The translations under genes were made by a program, and so were the position numbers. Below the pieces are notes generated by a model. It searched no databases. It worked only from the letters and a program-made list of their open reading frames with translations, and had not been told where the DNA came from. This document shows, piece after piece, positions 24,121 to 32,270 of a stretch of 64,000 bases of DNA; position 1 is the first letter of the stretch; the number at the start of each line of letters is the position of its first letter. This DNA comes from Lachnospiraceae bacterium. GTDB lineage: Bacteria > Bacillota > Clostridia > Lachnospirales > Lachnospiraceae. Where the stretch lies: positions 1 through 64,000 of the forward strand of contig JAIDFQ010000043.1 of the NCBI GenBank assembly GCA_029054245.1, written 5' to 3'.

Positions 24121-25479
24121 ATGGAAAATAAAAAAGATATGACTTATCAAGAGGTTATGGAATACATAGAGGGATTGAAGGTGTATGGCAGTGTGCCAGG
24201 GTTAGAGAATATCGAGAATCTGTGCGATAAGCTTGGCAATCCTCAAAAGGAGCTTTCTTTTGTCCATATTGCAGGAACCAATGGAAAAGGATCTGTACTT
24301 GCCTTTCTCTCAGAAGTGCTGAAAGCAGCAGGATACCGTACGGGCAGATATGTTTCGCCTACGCTGTTTGAATACCGGGAGAGGATCGCGGTCAATAACC
24401 GTCCAATCAGCAAAAAGGAACTTTGCACCCAAATGACGGTATTGAAAGAGATTTGCTGGGAACTTGTAGAAGAAGGGAAACCCCACCCTACCGCATTTGA
24501 GATTGAAACGGCGATGGCGTTTCAATATTTCAAAGAGAAGGAGTGTCAGATTGTCGTCCTGGAGACGGGGCTGGGAGGGCGTTTGGATGCCACCAACATT
24601 GTTACAAATACACTGGCAGCCGTATTTACTTCCATCAGCATGGATCACATGGGCGTTTTGGGAAAATCTCTGCAAGAGATTGCTGAAAATAAGGCAGGAA
24701 TCATGAAGCCTGGTGCAGCCGCGGTGGCGCTTAAGGGAGAACCGGAAGTAAATGACGTTTTGGAGAAAAAAGCATCACTTTTGGGTATTCCTTTAATCAC
24801 AGCTGATTTTTCTGATGCGTCAGGCATAAAACGAAGCTTGGCAAAACAGACATTTTCCTATAAAGAATACAAAAATCTCACCATTTCTCTTGTCGGCGCT
24901 TACCAGATTGAGAATGCGCTTCTAGCGGCAGAGACCATAAGAACGCTGAAAGAAAAAGGGTATAAGATACCGGATAAAGCGGTTTATAAAGGATTTGAAC
25001 ATACCTCTTGGCAGGGCAGATTCCAGATTCTGGCAAAGAGACCTTACTTTATTGCCGATGGCGCACATAACCGGGACGGCGCAAAGCGGCTTGCAGAAAC
25101 GATACGTTTGTATTTTACAAACAGGAAGATTATATATATAATGGGAATGTTGAGGGATAAGGAGCAGGATGAGATTTTGAAGGCAACCTGCCCTCTGGCT
25201 TCCCAGATCTTGACGGTGCCCACAAGGGGTGAGCGGGGGCTTTCTGCCTATGATCTGGCATGTAAGGCGAAGGAATATCACGATTATGTGACGGCGCTGG
25301 ACAGCGTGGAAGAGGCTGTGGAGATGGCATATCTTCTGGCGGATAAAGATGCGGTTATCATTGCCTTTGGGTCTTTATCTTATCTGGGCGGGCTGATTCA
25401 AATGGTGGAAAAAATAAATGCCCAAAAGGGCAGAAATGATATTGGGAGAGATTCACATGGTAAACAAAGAGAAAGTTGA
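24121..25479 (+). CDS. folC: bifunctional folylpolyglutamate synthase/dihydrofolate synthase
   Basis: A 452-residue Mur-ligase-family enzyme that adds glutamate to dihydropteroate and to folates. The ATP-binding P-loop GTNGKGS is at residues 52-58. [12 protein letters not shown] and the C-terminal domain motif [15 protein letters not shown] follow. Length is normal. It opens the folate operon. The last 23 bases overlap the folE start region. No riboswitch was recognised in the short leader. Confidence 0.94.
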   Translation: MENKKDMTYQEVMEYIEGLKVYGSVPGLENIENLCDKLGNPQKELSFVHIAGTNGKGSVLAFLSEVLKAAGYRTGRYVSPTLFEYRERIAVNNRPISKKELCTQMTVLKEICWELVEEGKPHPTAFEIETAMAFQYFKEKECQIVVLETGLGGRLDATNIVTNTLAAVFTSISMDHMGVLGKSLQEIAENKAGIMKPGAAAVALKGEPEVNDVLEKKASLLGIPLITADFSDASGIKRSLAKQTFSYKEYKNLTISLVGAYQIENALLAAETIRTLKEKGYKIPDKAVYKGFEHTSWQGRFQILAKRPYFIADGAHNRDGAKRLAETIRLYFTNRKIIYIMGMLRDKEQDEILKATCPLASQILTVPTRGERGLSAYDLACKAKEYHDYVTALDSVEEAVEMAYLLADKDAVIIAFGSLSYLGGLIQMVEKINAQKGRNDIGRDSHGKQRES

Positions 25480-26011
25480 GGAGGCAGTAAGGCTCCTTTT
25501 AGAAGGCATCGGAGAGGATTTAAATAGAGAAGGACTGAAAGATACACCGGCAAGAGTGGCGAGAATGTACGAGGAAATATTAAGCGGCATGGAGGATTCG
25601 CCCAAGGAGCATCTATCTAAAACCTTTACCGCCCAAAACAATGAGATGGTCATAGAAAAGGACATTCTTTTTTATTCCACCTGCGAGCATCATTTGATGC
25701 CTTTTTACGGAAAGGCACATATTGCTTATGTGCCTGATGGCAGGGTGGTGGGAATCAGCAAGCTTGCCCGTACCGTGGAAACTTATGCGAAAAGGCTTCA
25801 GATTCAGGAAAAGATGACGGCAGAGATTGCAGATGCAATTATGGAAAATCTAAAACCAAAGGGTGTAATCGTGCTGATAGAGGCAGAGCATATGTGTATG
25901 ACCATGCGGGGTGTCAAAAAGCCGGGAAGCCGTACCGTGACCATGGTTTCCAAAGGGATATGCAAGGAAGATGAGAGACTTACAAAAACATTTTTGGATT
26001 TGGTGAGATAA
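25457..26011 (+). CDS. folE: GTP cyclohydrolase I
   Basis: A 184-residue enzyme that converts GTP to 7,8-dihydroneopterin triphosphate, the first step of pterin synthesis. The zinc and active-site segment [18 protein letters not shown] has Cys76 and His79; the second zinc cysteine is in [16 protein letters not shown]. The start at 25457 was chosen because GGGAGA precedes it and the alignment begins there; an upstream ATG at 25418 is possible but lies further into folC. It is the second gene of the operon. Confidence 0.95.
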   Translation: MVNKEKVEEAVRLLLEGIGEDLNREGLKDTPARVARMYEEILSGMEDSPKEHLSKTFTAQNNEMVIEKDILFYSTCEHHLMPFYGKAHIAYVPDGRVVGISKLARTVETYAKRLQIQEKMTAEIADAIMENLKPKGVIVLIEAEHMCMTMRGVKKPGSRTVTMVSKGICKEDERLTKTFLDLVR

Positions 26012-26023
26012 GGCGAAAAACAG

Positions 26024-26506
26024 ATGGAGCGCGTAAACAGGATTCTAACATGTAGTTTGTATCAGGAATATCTTAAAAAAAATAATCTGGCAGAGGCAGG
26101 GCGGCGCTTTTGCCATCATAATATGGGGCATTTTTTAGATGTGGCGCGGATTGCCTGCATTCTAAACGAGCAGGAAGCTTACGGACAGGATCGGGAAATA
26201 ATTTATGCGGCAGCCCTTTTGCATGACATTGGGAGATGGCAGCAGTATGCGTTCGGCATACCCCATGAGGCGGCAAGCGCAGACCTGGCGCCGGAGATTC
26301 TTGGTGAGAGTGGTTTTGATGGCGGGGAGTTAAGTATGATTCTGGAGGCAATCAAAAATCATAGGAATGTTGCGGTGAAAGAAGAAAAATCCTTATCAGG
26401 TCTTCTATACCGGGCAGACAAATATAGCCGTCCCTGCTTCGTCTGCGAGGTGGAAGAGGAATGTGACTGGAAAAAGGGAAAAAAGAATTTAAGACTAATT
26501 TATTAA
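26024..26506 (+). CDS. HD-domain phosphohydrolase in the folate operon
   Basis: A 160-residue HD-superfamily protein with a complete metal site: His36 (GHFLDVARI), His67-Asp68 (LLHDIG) and Asp132 (RADKYSR), plus His81. HD proteins hydrolyse phosphate esters, often of nucleotides. It lies 12 bp after folE and 43 bp before folP. In this operon the step from dihydroneopterin triphosphate to dihydroneopterin has no other candidate (no Nudix gene), so this protein may do it. That is inference from position; the family itself does not show it. The Cys-rich tail CFVCEVEEEC is unusual. Confidence 0.8.
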   Translation: MERVNRILTCSLYQEYLKKNNLAEAGRRFCHHNMGHFLDVARIACILNEQEAYGQDREIIYAAALLHDIGRWQQYAFGIPHEAASADLAPEILGESGFDGGELSMILEAIKNHRNVAVKEEKSLSGLLYRADKYSRPCFVCEVEEECDWKKGKKNLRLIY

Positions 26507-26549
26507 AATGGCATAAGGATTTGCAGCTGGAATAGAAGGAGAAACGAAA

Positions 26550-27389
26550 GTGAAGATTGGCGGACGTGAATTTGACTTGAAAAATCATACTTATATTATG
26601 GGAATCTTAAATGTGACGCCGGATTCCTTTTCAGACGGCGGTAAATACAACCGTTTAGACGATGCCCTGTTTCATGTGGAAGAAATGATTGGGGAGGGTA
26701 TGGACTTGTTGGACATAGGCGGGGAGTCTACCAGACCGGGGTATACGTTCGTGTCGGCAGAGGAAGAGACAGAACGGGTCGTACCGGTGATTGAAGCGGT
26801 GAAACGCCGGTTTGATGTGCCGATCTCGCTGGATACTTATAAGGCGGAGGTTGCGAAGGAAGGAATCAAGGCTGGTGCGGATATGATCAATGACATCTGG
26901 GGGCTGAAATACGATCCGGATATGGCAGGTGTCATTAAAAGGGCTGGCATTCCTTGTGTCCTGATGCATAATCGGAAGGAGGCAGATTATCATCAGTTTG
27001 TAGAAGACGTGATCATGGATTTAAAGGAAACGATTCAAATTGCAAAGAACAGTGGGATTAGGGATGAACAGATAGTCTTAGATCCAGGCATTGGCTTTGG
27101 CAAGACCTATGAACAGAACCTTAAGATGATTGGTTCGCTGGAGAGATTGTTGGAGCTGGAATACCCCATACTGCTTGGCGCCAGCCGCAAATCGGTAGTT
27201 GGTCTTACTTTGGATCTTCCTGCAGATCAGCGGATGGAAGGGACGCTTGTCACCACGGTCTTTGGCGTGGTGAAGGGGTGCTCCTTTGTGAGGGTACATG
27301 ATATAAAAGAGCATGTGCGTGCAGTGAAAATGGCAGAGGCGATTCTATTGTCAGGAGGCGCCGACCTGCCGAGAGGAAGATTTTGCTGA
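26550..27389 (+). CDS. folP: dihydropteroate synthase
   Basis: A 279-residue TIM-barrel enzyme that joins p-aminobenzoate to the pterin pyrophosphate; the target of sulfonamides. Signatures are GILNVTPDSFSDGG (residues 18-31), DIGGESTRPGY, DPGIGFGKTYEQNL and GASRKS. The gene starts with GTG at 26550, with AAGGAGAAA at the right distance; no ATG fits. The last 15 residues (GGADLPRGRFC) extend past the usual end. It is the fourth gene of the folate operon. Confidence 0.95.
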   Translation: MKIGGREFDLKNHTYIMGILNVTPDSFSDGGKYNRLDDALFHVEEMIGEGMDLLDIGGESTRPGYTFVSAEEETERVVPVIEAVKRRFDVPISLDTYKAEVAKEGIKAGADMINDIWGLKYDPDMAGVIKRAGIPCVLMHNRKEADYHQFVEDVIMDLKETIQIAKNSGIRDEQIVLDPGIGFGKTYEQNLKMIGSLERLLELEYPILLGASRKSVVGLTLDLPADQRMEGTLVTTVFGVVKGCSFVRVHDIKEHVRAVKMAEAILLSGGADLPRGRFC

Positions 27390-27402
27390 CAGGAGGATTT
27401 CT

Positions 27403-28254
27403 ATGGATAGAATTAGGATAGAAAATCTGGAGGTTTACGCGCACCACGGTGTGTTCCCCCAAGAGACACAAAAAGGGCAGATTTTTGTGATCAATGCCGT
27501 CTTATATACAGAATTAAGGAAAGCAGCAATGGCAGATGAATTGGCATTGTCCACCAACTATGGAGAGGTCTGCTATTTTATTGACGACTATTTGCGGGAG
27601 CATACATTTCTTCTGATAGAAGCGGCAGCAGAGCATCTGGCAAAGGAGCTGCTATTACACTTCCCTTTGATTGAGCGCATGGAGCTTGAGATTCAAAAAC
27701 CCCATGCACCCATCAATCTGCCCTTTTCCAGCGTATCCGTGAAGATAGAGCGAGGATGGAAACTTGTTTATTTGGGAATTGGTTCTAATTTGGGAGATAA
27801 GCAGGCGTATATTCAAAAGGGGATAGAAGGACTGAAAGAAAATCCCATGATCCGTGGCGTGAAATGTTCAGAGGTAATCGCTACGCCTCCTTATGGCGGC
27901 GTGGAGCAGGATGATTTTTTAAATGCTGCTATTGAATTGAAGACCTTGCTGACCCCTTACGAGCTTTTGGACTTTTTGCATCAGCTGGAGGCGGAAGCAG
28001 GAAGAGAGCGGAAAGTGCATTGGGGACCAAGGACACTGGATCTGGATATTTTGTTTTATCAGGATTTCCTGTCAAATGATTTAGTCCTTACCGTGCCGCA
28101 CCCGGATATGGAAAACAGGCATTTTGTATTAGCGCCTCTTAATGAGCTCTGTCCATGGTATAGCAATCCGGTTACAGGAAAAAGTGTGAGACAAATGTAT
28201 TTAGACTTGGTCCGCGGCGGGAAAAAAGGTGATAGGCAGGAGGAAGTGCAGTGA
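27403..28254 (+). CDS. folBK: bifunctional dihydroneopterin aldolase/HPPK
   Basis: A 283-residue fusion. Residues 1-118 form dihydroneopterin aldolase (IENLEVYAHHGVFPQET, active-site lysine in QKPHAPI at 98-104). Residues 121-270 form 6-hydroxymethyl-dihydropterin pyrophosphokinase (YLGIGSNLGDK, then HWGPRTLDLDILFY and HPDMENRHFVLAPL). The two steps are consecutive in the pathway. Such fusions are common in Clostridia and Lactobacillales. The stop overlaps the next small gene by four bases (GTGA). Confidence 0.94.
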   Translation: MDRIRIENLEVYAHHGVFPQETQKGQIFVINAVLYTELRKAAMADELALSTNYGEVCYFIDDYLREHTFLLIEAAAEHLAKELLLHFPLIERMELEIQKPHAPINLPFSSVSVKIERGWKLVYLGIGSNLGDKQAYIQKGIEGLKENPMIRGVKCSEVIATPPYGGVEQDDFLNAAIELKTLLTPYELLDFLHQLEAEAGRERKVHWGPRTLDLDILFYQDFLSNDLVLTVPHPDMENRHFVLAPLNELCPWYSNPVTGKSVRQMYLDLVRGGKKGDRQEEVQ

Positions 28255-28448
28255 ATAAAAAAGCAAAACGCCCTGTGGGGAGCTGTGAGCAGTGCAACAA
28301 TTATGTCTATGATGATGATTATGAGTGCTATACTTGCGAGATGGATTTGGATGAAGACGAAATGGCTAAATTTTTGTCTGACTCCTATAGGGATTGTCCT
28401 TATTATCAGCCTGCGGATGAATATTTGATTGTGAGAAAGCAGATGTAA
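28251..28448 (+). CDS. small Cys-rich protein, DUF6472-like
   Basis: A 65-residue acidic protein with two CXXC pairs (CEQC at residues 12-15 and CYTC at 25-28) and a further Cys at 44, suggesting a zinc ribbon. The ending YYQPADEYLIVRKQM resembles short clostridial proteins of the DUF6472 type, always small and of unknown role. ATG overlaps the folBK stop, so it is translated with the folate operon, of which it is the last gene. A terminator follows within about 65 bp. Confidence 0.7.
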   Translation: MNKKAKRPVGSCEQCNNYVYDDDYECYTCEMDLDEDEMAKFLSDSYRDCPYYQPADEYLIVRKQM

Positions 28449-28493
28449 GATTCAGACTTCGGGTTTCGATGTCTTTTCGTGTAATATGGATTT

Positions 28494-28583
28494 ATGCCGT
28501 GCCGAACGGCTCCTAAAATCGCCGTTCATGGCGATTTTTTCTAGGAGCTTTCTGTAAGTGAAACTGCCAATTTCTTACGGCAT
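28494..28583. repeat. structured intergenic element sharing a core with the 7.4-kb palindrome
   Basis: Outer arms ATGCCGT (28494-28500) and ACGGCAT (28577-28583) enclose two nested hairpins and the core TTCTGTAAGTGAAACTGCC. That core (28550-28575) is almost the same as 7504-7529 in the long palindrome. In both cases the core lies just before the right-hand arm. The element overlaps the last codon of the minus-strand DUF5050 gene. Confidence 0.6.
28509..28548 (+). terminator. intrinsic terminator of the folate operon
   Basis: AAAATCGCC (28515-28523) and GGCGATTTT (28530-28538) form a hairpin with loop GTTCAT and a T run. It is nested in a second stem GCTCCTA/TAGGAGC (28509-28515 and 28542-28548). 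Confidence 0.8.
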
Positions 28584-29612
28584 GGCTGCACTGCTAGCTT
28601 CAAGTGCGGCGGAAAACGGGGTGACGCTTACTGCGCCGTTCACAGGCGTGTGATAAACAGGGATGCTTTGACCGAATGCATTAAAATAGGCATAATTGGA
28701 TGTCAGGTGAATCTGTTCATAGTTGCCTTCTGCAACAATTTCGGGGTTGCTTCCGTCTAATTCCATGCGTTTTAGAGCAGGTTCCGTAGTGGAGTTTTTC
28801 TGGTAATAAATAAAGTGATCGCCTACGTTAAAGGTATCAACACGGTCGTTTGTTAATATTTCCACCGTATTATTGGAAAGAGAATAACGGCACAGGCAGT
28901 AGTCGGAAGAGATATCCATGTAATAAATATATCCATTGTGATAAGTAGGAAAGCATAGATTCCCCTCAAAAATGGTAGAGACAACGTCTGTCCTGGTATC
29001 AAGCGCGTAGAGATAATGATCCCTGCCGGTACCACTGAAGTAAATAATACCGTTATCACATGCCGCAGGACTGATGATTTCCTTGGATACAAGTGTACTT
29101 TCTGATTTATCCGTCTTTACTTTATATAACTGAGTAAAATCGGTATTGTTGTACCGCTGATAATAAATATAATCTCCTGTAAGCTGCATGGTGACGGCAG
29201 CGTTGCGGTCAAGGCATTCTGAATGGGAACCGTCGGATCTGGAACGGTAAACACCGTAAGTACGCACTACATAGCCCATACCGGTACCGCCTCCCTGCTG
29301 ACTATCCATATAATAATAAATAAAATCACCGCCTGTATTGATAGCGCTGGTCTGTGCTTCATTCAATTTCTTCAAGTCTGTCTCATCTGCATTCATGGAA
29401 TAAAGACATCCATTATCATAAGCATTCGCAAAAAAGACCTTCTCATTGCTTTCCGCGAAAAGACCGCCGTTATTTAAATTTCCCGCAGTGTTTCCCGTAA
29501 CAGAAATATCATTGGGAGGTATCTTTTCCGAAATGGAAGAGACGATAGTAAAACCTATTAACACGAATAAAATAATGGCTGCAACAAGCAGCACTTTCCA
29601 ATTCTTCTTCAT
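28575..29612 (-). CDS. membrane-anchored DUF5050 beta-propeller-like protein
   Basis: A 345-residue protein with an N-terminal membrane anchor (about residues 7-27, WKVLLVAAIILFVLIGFTIV). The rest is built from repeats of about 45 residues in which 'xxIYYxxxxxxxxLYxxxxDxxxxxxL' recurs (GDFIYYYMDS, DYIYYQRYNN, GIIYFSGTG, GYIYYMDISS, HFIYYQKNS). That is the DUF5050/TolB-like propeller pattern. The propeller should face outside. Function is unknown. The gene is divergent from pheA and ends within the structured element after the folate operon. Confidence 0.8.
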   Translation of the reverse strand: MKKNWKVLLVAAIILFVLIGFTIVSSISEKIPPNDISVTGNTAGNLNNGGLFAESNEKVFFANAYDNGCLYSMNADETDLKKLNEAQTSAINTGGDFIYYYMDSQQGGGTGMGYVVRTYGVYRSRSDGSHSECLDRNAAVTMQLTGDYIYYQRYNNTDFTQLYKVKTDKSESTLVSKEIISPAACDNGIIYFSGTGRDHYLYALDTRTDVVSTIFEGNLCFPTYHNGYIYYMDISSDYCLCRYSLSNNTVEILTNDRVDTFNVGDHFIYYQKNSTTEPALKRMELDGSNPEIVAEGNYEQIHLTSNYAYFNAFGQSIPVYHTPVNGAVSVTPFSAALEASSAAMP

Positions 29613-29719
29613 AAGAGTAATTCCTTTCGGTTATAAATATGTAAATCAATTTAATTATAATCAGCCTTATATTTTTCCGCAACAGAAAATTTTCGTTTTG
29701 ATTTTCATCTGTGGAGGTC

Positions 29720-29748
29720 TTGAATACAGTTTTCATTTATAATAAAAT
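29720..29748 (+). promoter_or_regulatory. putative promoter of the pheA operon
   Basis: TTGAAT (29720-29725), 17 bp, TAAAAT (29743-29748), 41 bp before the start codon. The region is very AT-rich and other -10-like hexamers exist. No T-box or leader hairpin was seen. Confidence 0.45.
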
Positions 29749-29788
29749 AATAGAAATATAATTTATAAAAGATTGGGAAGGTATACAG

Positions 29789-30919
29789 ATGAAGATGGAT
29801 TTGATGGACTTGCGAAGTCAGCTTGATGAGATAGATGCCCAGATTGTGGAGTTGTATGAGAAGCGGATGGATATATGCGGGCAGGTAGCGGAATATAAGA
29901 TAGAGAATGGGAAGAAGGTCTTTGACAAGGCAAGGGAAGAGGAGAAGCTGCGCAAGGTAAAATCCTTGACCCACAATGAATTTAACAGCCATGGAATCGA
30001 AGAATTGTTTGAGCAGATCATGTCGATCAGCCGTAAGCTGCAGTATCGGCTTTTGACGGAGCATGGGAGTACGGGAAGGCTGCCCTTTATCGGGGTGGAC
30101 CATTTGGACACCGGAAAGGCAAGGGTGGTGTTTCAGGGAGCAGAGGGCGCTTATTCCCAGGCGGCGATGATGCAGTATTTTGGGGATGAGGTGAACAGCT
30201 TTCATGTAGATACCTTTAGGGATGCGATGATTGCCATTGATGAGGGAAGCGCTGATTTTGCCGTGCTTCCGATAGAAAATTCTACGGCGGGGATCGTCAG
30301 TGAAATTTATGATCTTCTGGTGGAATTTGAGAATTATATTGTGGGAGAACAGATCATAAAAATAGAGCACTGTCTTATGGCGGTGCCGGGAACAAAAATA
30401 GAAGACGTTAAAACCGTCTATTCTCATCCCCAGTCGCTGATGCAGTCGGCGCGATTTTTAAAAGACTATAGCTGGCAGCAGGTCAGTATGCAGAACAATG
30501 CATTTGCCGCCCGCAAGGTGGCACAGGATAAGGACAGGGAACAGGCGGCGATTGCAAGCGCTTATGCAGCACAGCTTTATGGGCTTGAGGTGCTGGTAAG
30601 GGGGGTGAATCAGTCCAGCACCAATTCAACCCGTTTTATCATTGTTACCAATCAGAAGATCTTCCTCGAAAAGGCAGGGAAGGTGAGCATTTGTTTTGAA
30701 GTTCCCCATGAGAGCGGGTCTTTGTATCATATGCTCTCACATTTTATTTATAATAACCTGAATATGAACAGGATCGAGAGCAGACCGATTGAGGGCAGGA
30801 ACTGGGAATACCGATTCTTCATTGATTTCGACGGGAATCTGGCTGACAGTTCTGTAAAGAATGCATTGCGGGGGTTGCGTGAAGAGGCAAGAAACATGAA
30901 GATTCTGGGAAACTACTGA
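29789..30919 (+). CDS. pheA: bifunctional chorismate mutase/prephenate dehydratase
   Basis: A 376-residue P-protein that makes phenylpyruvate from chorismate. Residues 1-90 form an AroQ-type chorismate mutase (MDLRSQLDEIDAQIVELYEKR). Residues about 110-285 form prephenate dehydratase with GAEGAYSQAAMM, ENSTAGIV and STNSTRFIIV. The C-terminal ACT domain (about 295-376) contains the ESRPIEGRNWEY phenylalanine-binding segment, implying feedback inhibition. A gene for a DUF815 ATPase follows after 40 bp, perhaps in the same transcript. Confidence 0.95.
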   Translation: MKMDLMDLRSQLDEIDAQIVELYEKRMDICGQVAEYKIENGKKVFDKAREEEKLRKVKSLTHNEFNSHGIEELFEQIMSISRKLQYRLLTEHGSTGRLPFIGVDHLDTGKARVVFQGAEGAYSQAAMMQYFGDEVNSFHVDTFRDAMIAIDEGSADFAVLPIENSTAGIVSEIYDLLVEFENYIVGEQIIKIEHCLMAVPGTKIEDVKTVYSHPQSLMQSARFLKDYSWQQVSMQNNAFAARKVAQDKDREQAAIASAYAAQLYGLEVLVRGVNQSSTNSTRFIIVTNQKIFLEKAGKVSICFEVPHESGSLYHMLSHFIYNNLNMNRIESRPIEGRNWEYRFFIDFDGNLADSSVKNALRGLREEARNMKILGNY

Positions 30920-30959
30920 TAAGTGGATTCGGCGCAAAACACTTCGGGATGGAGGAAAA

Positions 30960-32270
30960 ATGAGGGAACAGGAGTTAATTGTATATAAAGATTTTCAAAA
31001 GGACGAAGGCAGGATTCTTTATGACATGGTCTGGCTTATGGAGCATTTTAAGGATACCTATTATAACAGAGAGGATATGGCAGGGCTTTTGTATGAGTGC
31101 ATCCACCGCTTGCTGGAGATGGCGGGGAACCATGGTTTTTATGGCAATCTGTGGCACTGCTATCTGTCTAATCTTTTGGTGAACAATGAGAACAGCTATA
31201 GCAGGGCATGTGAGATCCGGGGAAGCGTGGAGGGAACGATCAACCGGGCAGTGCTTCATGATATCGTTATTTTTAAAGAATTTTTTGATTATGATTTCTC
31301 GGAGATGGCAAGCACGCTTGGTGTGGAAGGGTTCGACTTGATTACGGATTATGTGTGCAGCGACAGTGAGAGTAAGGTATATAACAGCCGCATCAGGGAA
31401 AGAATCTGCTCCCTGGCGGTCAAGTTTACCAAAAACCATACGCCGGATGAGATGAAGGATACACTCACTGAATTTTATAAGGACTATGGAGTGGGAAAAT
31501 TCGGACTACATAAGGCATTCCGCGTGGTGCATGAAGGGGACGGCGTGGACATTGTTCCTATTCAGAACATTGCCCATGTGTATTTAGACGATCTGGTTGG
31601 ATATGAGATTCCCAAACAGAAGCTGATTGAAAATACGGAAGCCTTTGTGGAGGGAAGAAAAGCAAACAATTGTCTTCTCTTTGGTGATGCGGGGACGGGA
31701 AAGTCATCCAGCATCAAGGGAATCGCCAATGAGTATTATGATAAGGGGCTTCGCATCATAGAAGTGTACAAGCATCAGTTCCAGGATTTGAATGAGGTGA
31801 TTACCCAGATCAAGAACAGGAACTATAAGTTTATTATTTACATGGATGATTTGAGTTTTGAAGATTTTGAAATCGAATATAAATATTTAAAGGCAGTGAT
31901 AGAGGGCGGCTTAGAAAAAAAGCCTAAAAATGTGTTGATCTATGCAACCTCTAACAGGCGTCATCTGGTACGCGAGAAGTTTTCGGATAAAGAAGAAAGA
32001 AGAGATGATCTGCATGCAGGCGACACTGTCCAGGAGAAGCTTTCGCTGGTGTCCCGATTTGGTGTCACAATCTTTTTTGCAGCGCCGGATAAAAAAGAGT
32101 TTCAGAATATCGTAAAGGTATTGGCTGAGCGTTATCATGTAACCATGCCGGAAGAAGAGCTCTTGCTCGAGGCAAATAAGTGGGAACTTGCTCATGGCGG
32201 GCTTTCGGGAAGGTGTGCGCAGCAGTTTATCGATTATTTACTTGGAAAGAGGGGAAATTCATGTCAGTAA
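30960..32270 (+). CDS. DUF815 family AAA+ ATPase
   Basis: A 436-residue protein. The N-terminal half (about 1-200) is helical and unrecognised. The C-terminal half is the DUF815 ATPase with Walker A GDAGTGKSS (from residue 242), a Walker B-like IIYMDDLSF and sensor-type ATSNRRHLVREKF. Family members are of unknown function. The stop overlaps the next gene, a Ppx/GppA phosphatase, by 10 bases, so they are translated together. Linkage to polyphosphate enzymes is the only functional hint. Confidence 0.85.
   Translation: MREQELIVYKDFQKDEGRILYDMVWLMEHFKDTYYNREDMAGLLYECIHRLLEMAGNHGFYGNLWHCYLSNLLVNNENSYSRACEIRGSVEGTINRAVLHDIVIFKEFFDYDFSEMASTLGVEGFDLITDYVCSDSESKVYNSRIRERICSLAVKFTKNHTPDEMKDTLTEFYKDYGVGKFGLHKAFRVVHEGDGVDIVPIQNIAHVYLDDLVGYEIPKQKLIENTEAFVEGRKANNCLLFGDAGTGKSSSIKGIANEYYDKGLRIIEVYKHQFQDLNEVITQIKNRNYKFIIYMDDLSFEDFEIEYKYLKAVIEGGLEKKPKNVLIYATSNRRHLVREKFSDKEERRDDLHAGDTVQEKLSLVSRFGVTIFFAAPDKKEFQNIVKVLAERYHVTMPEEELLLEANKWELAHGGLSGRCAQQFIDYLLGKRGNSCQ

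Noticed and set aside
29613-29788. A T-box or amino-acid-responsive leader before pheA
   Set aside because: The 176-bp divergent region is AT-rich, with no conserved T-box sequence, specifier stem or terminator that I could find.
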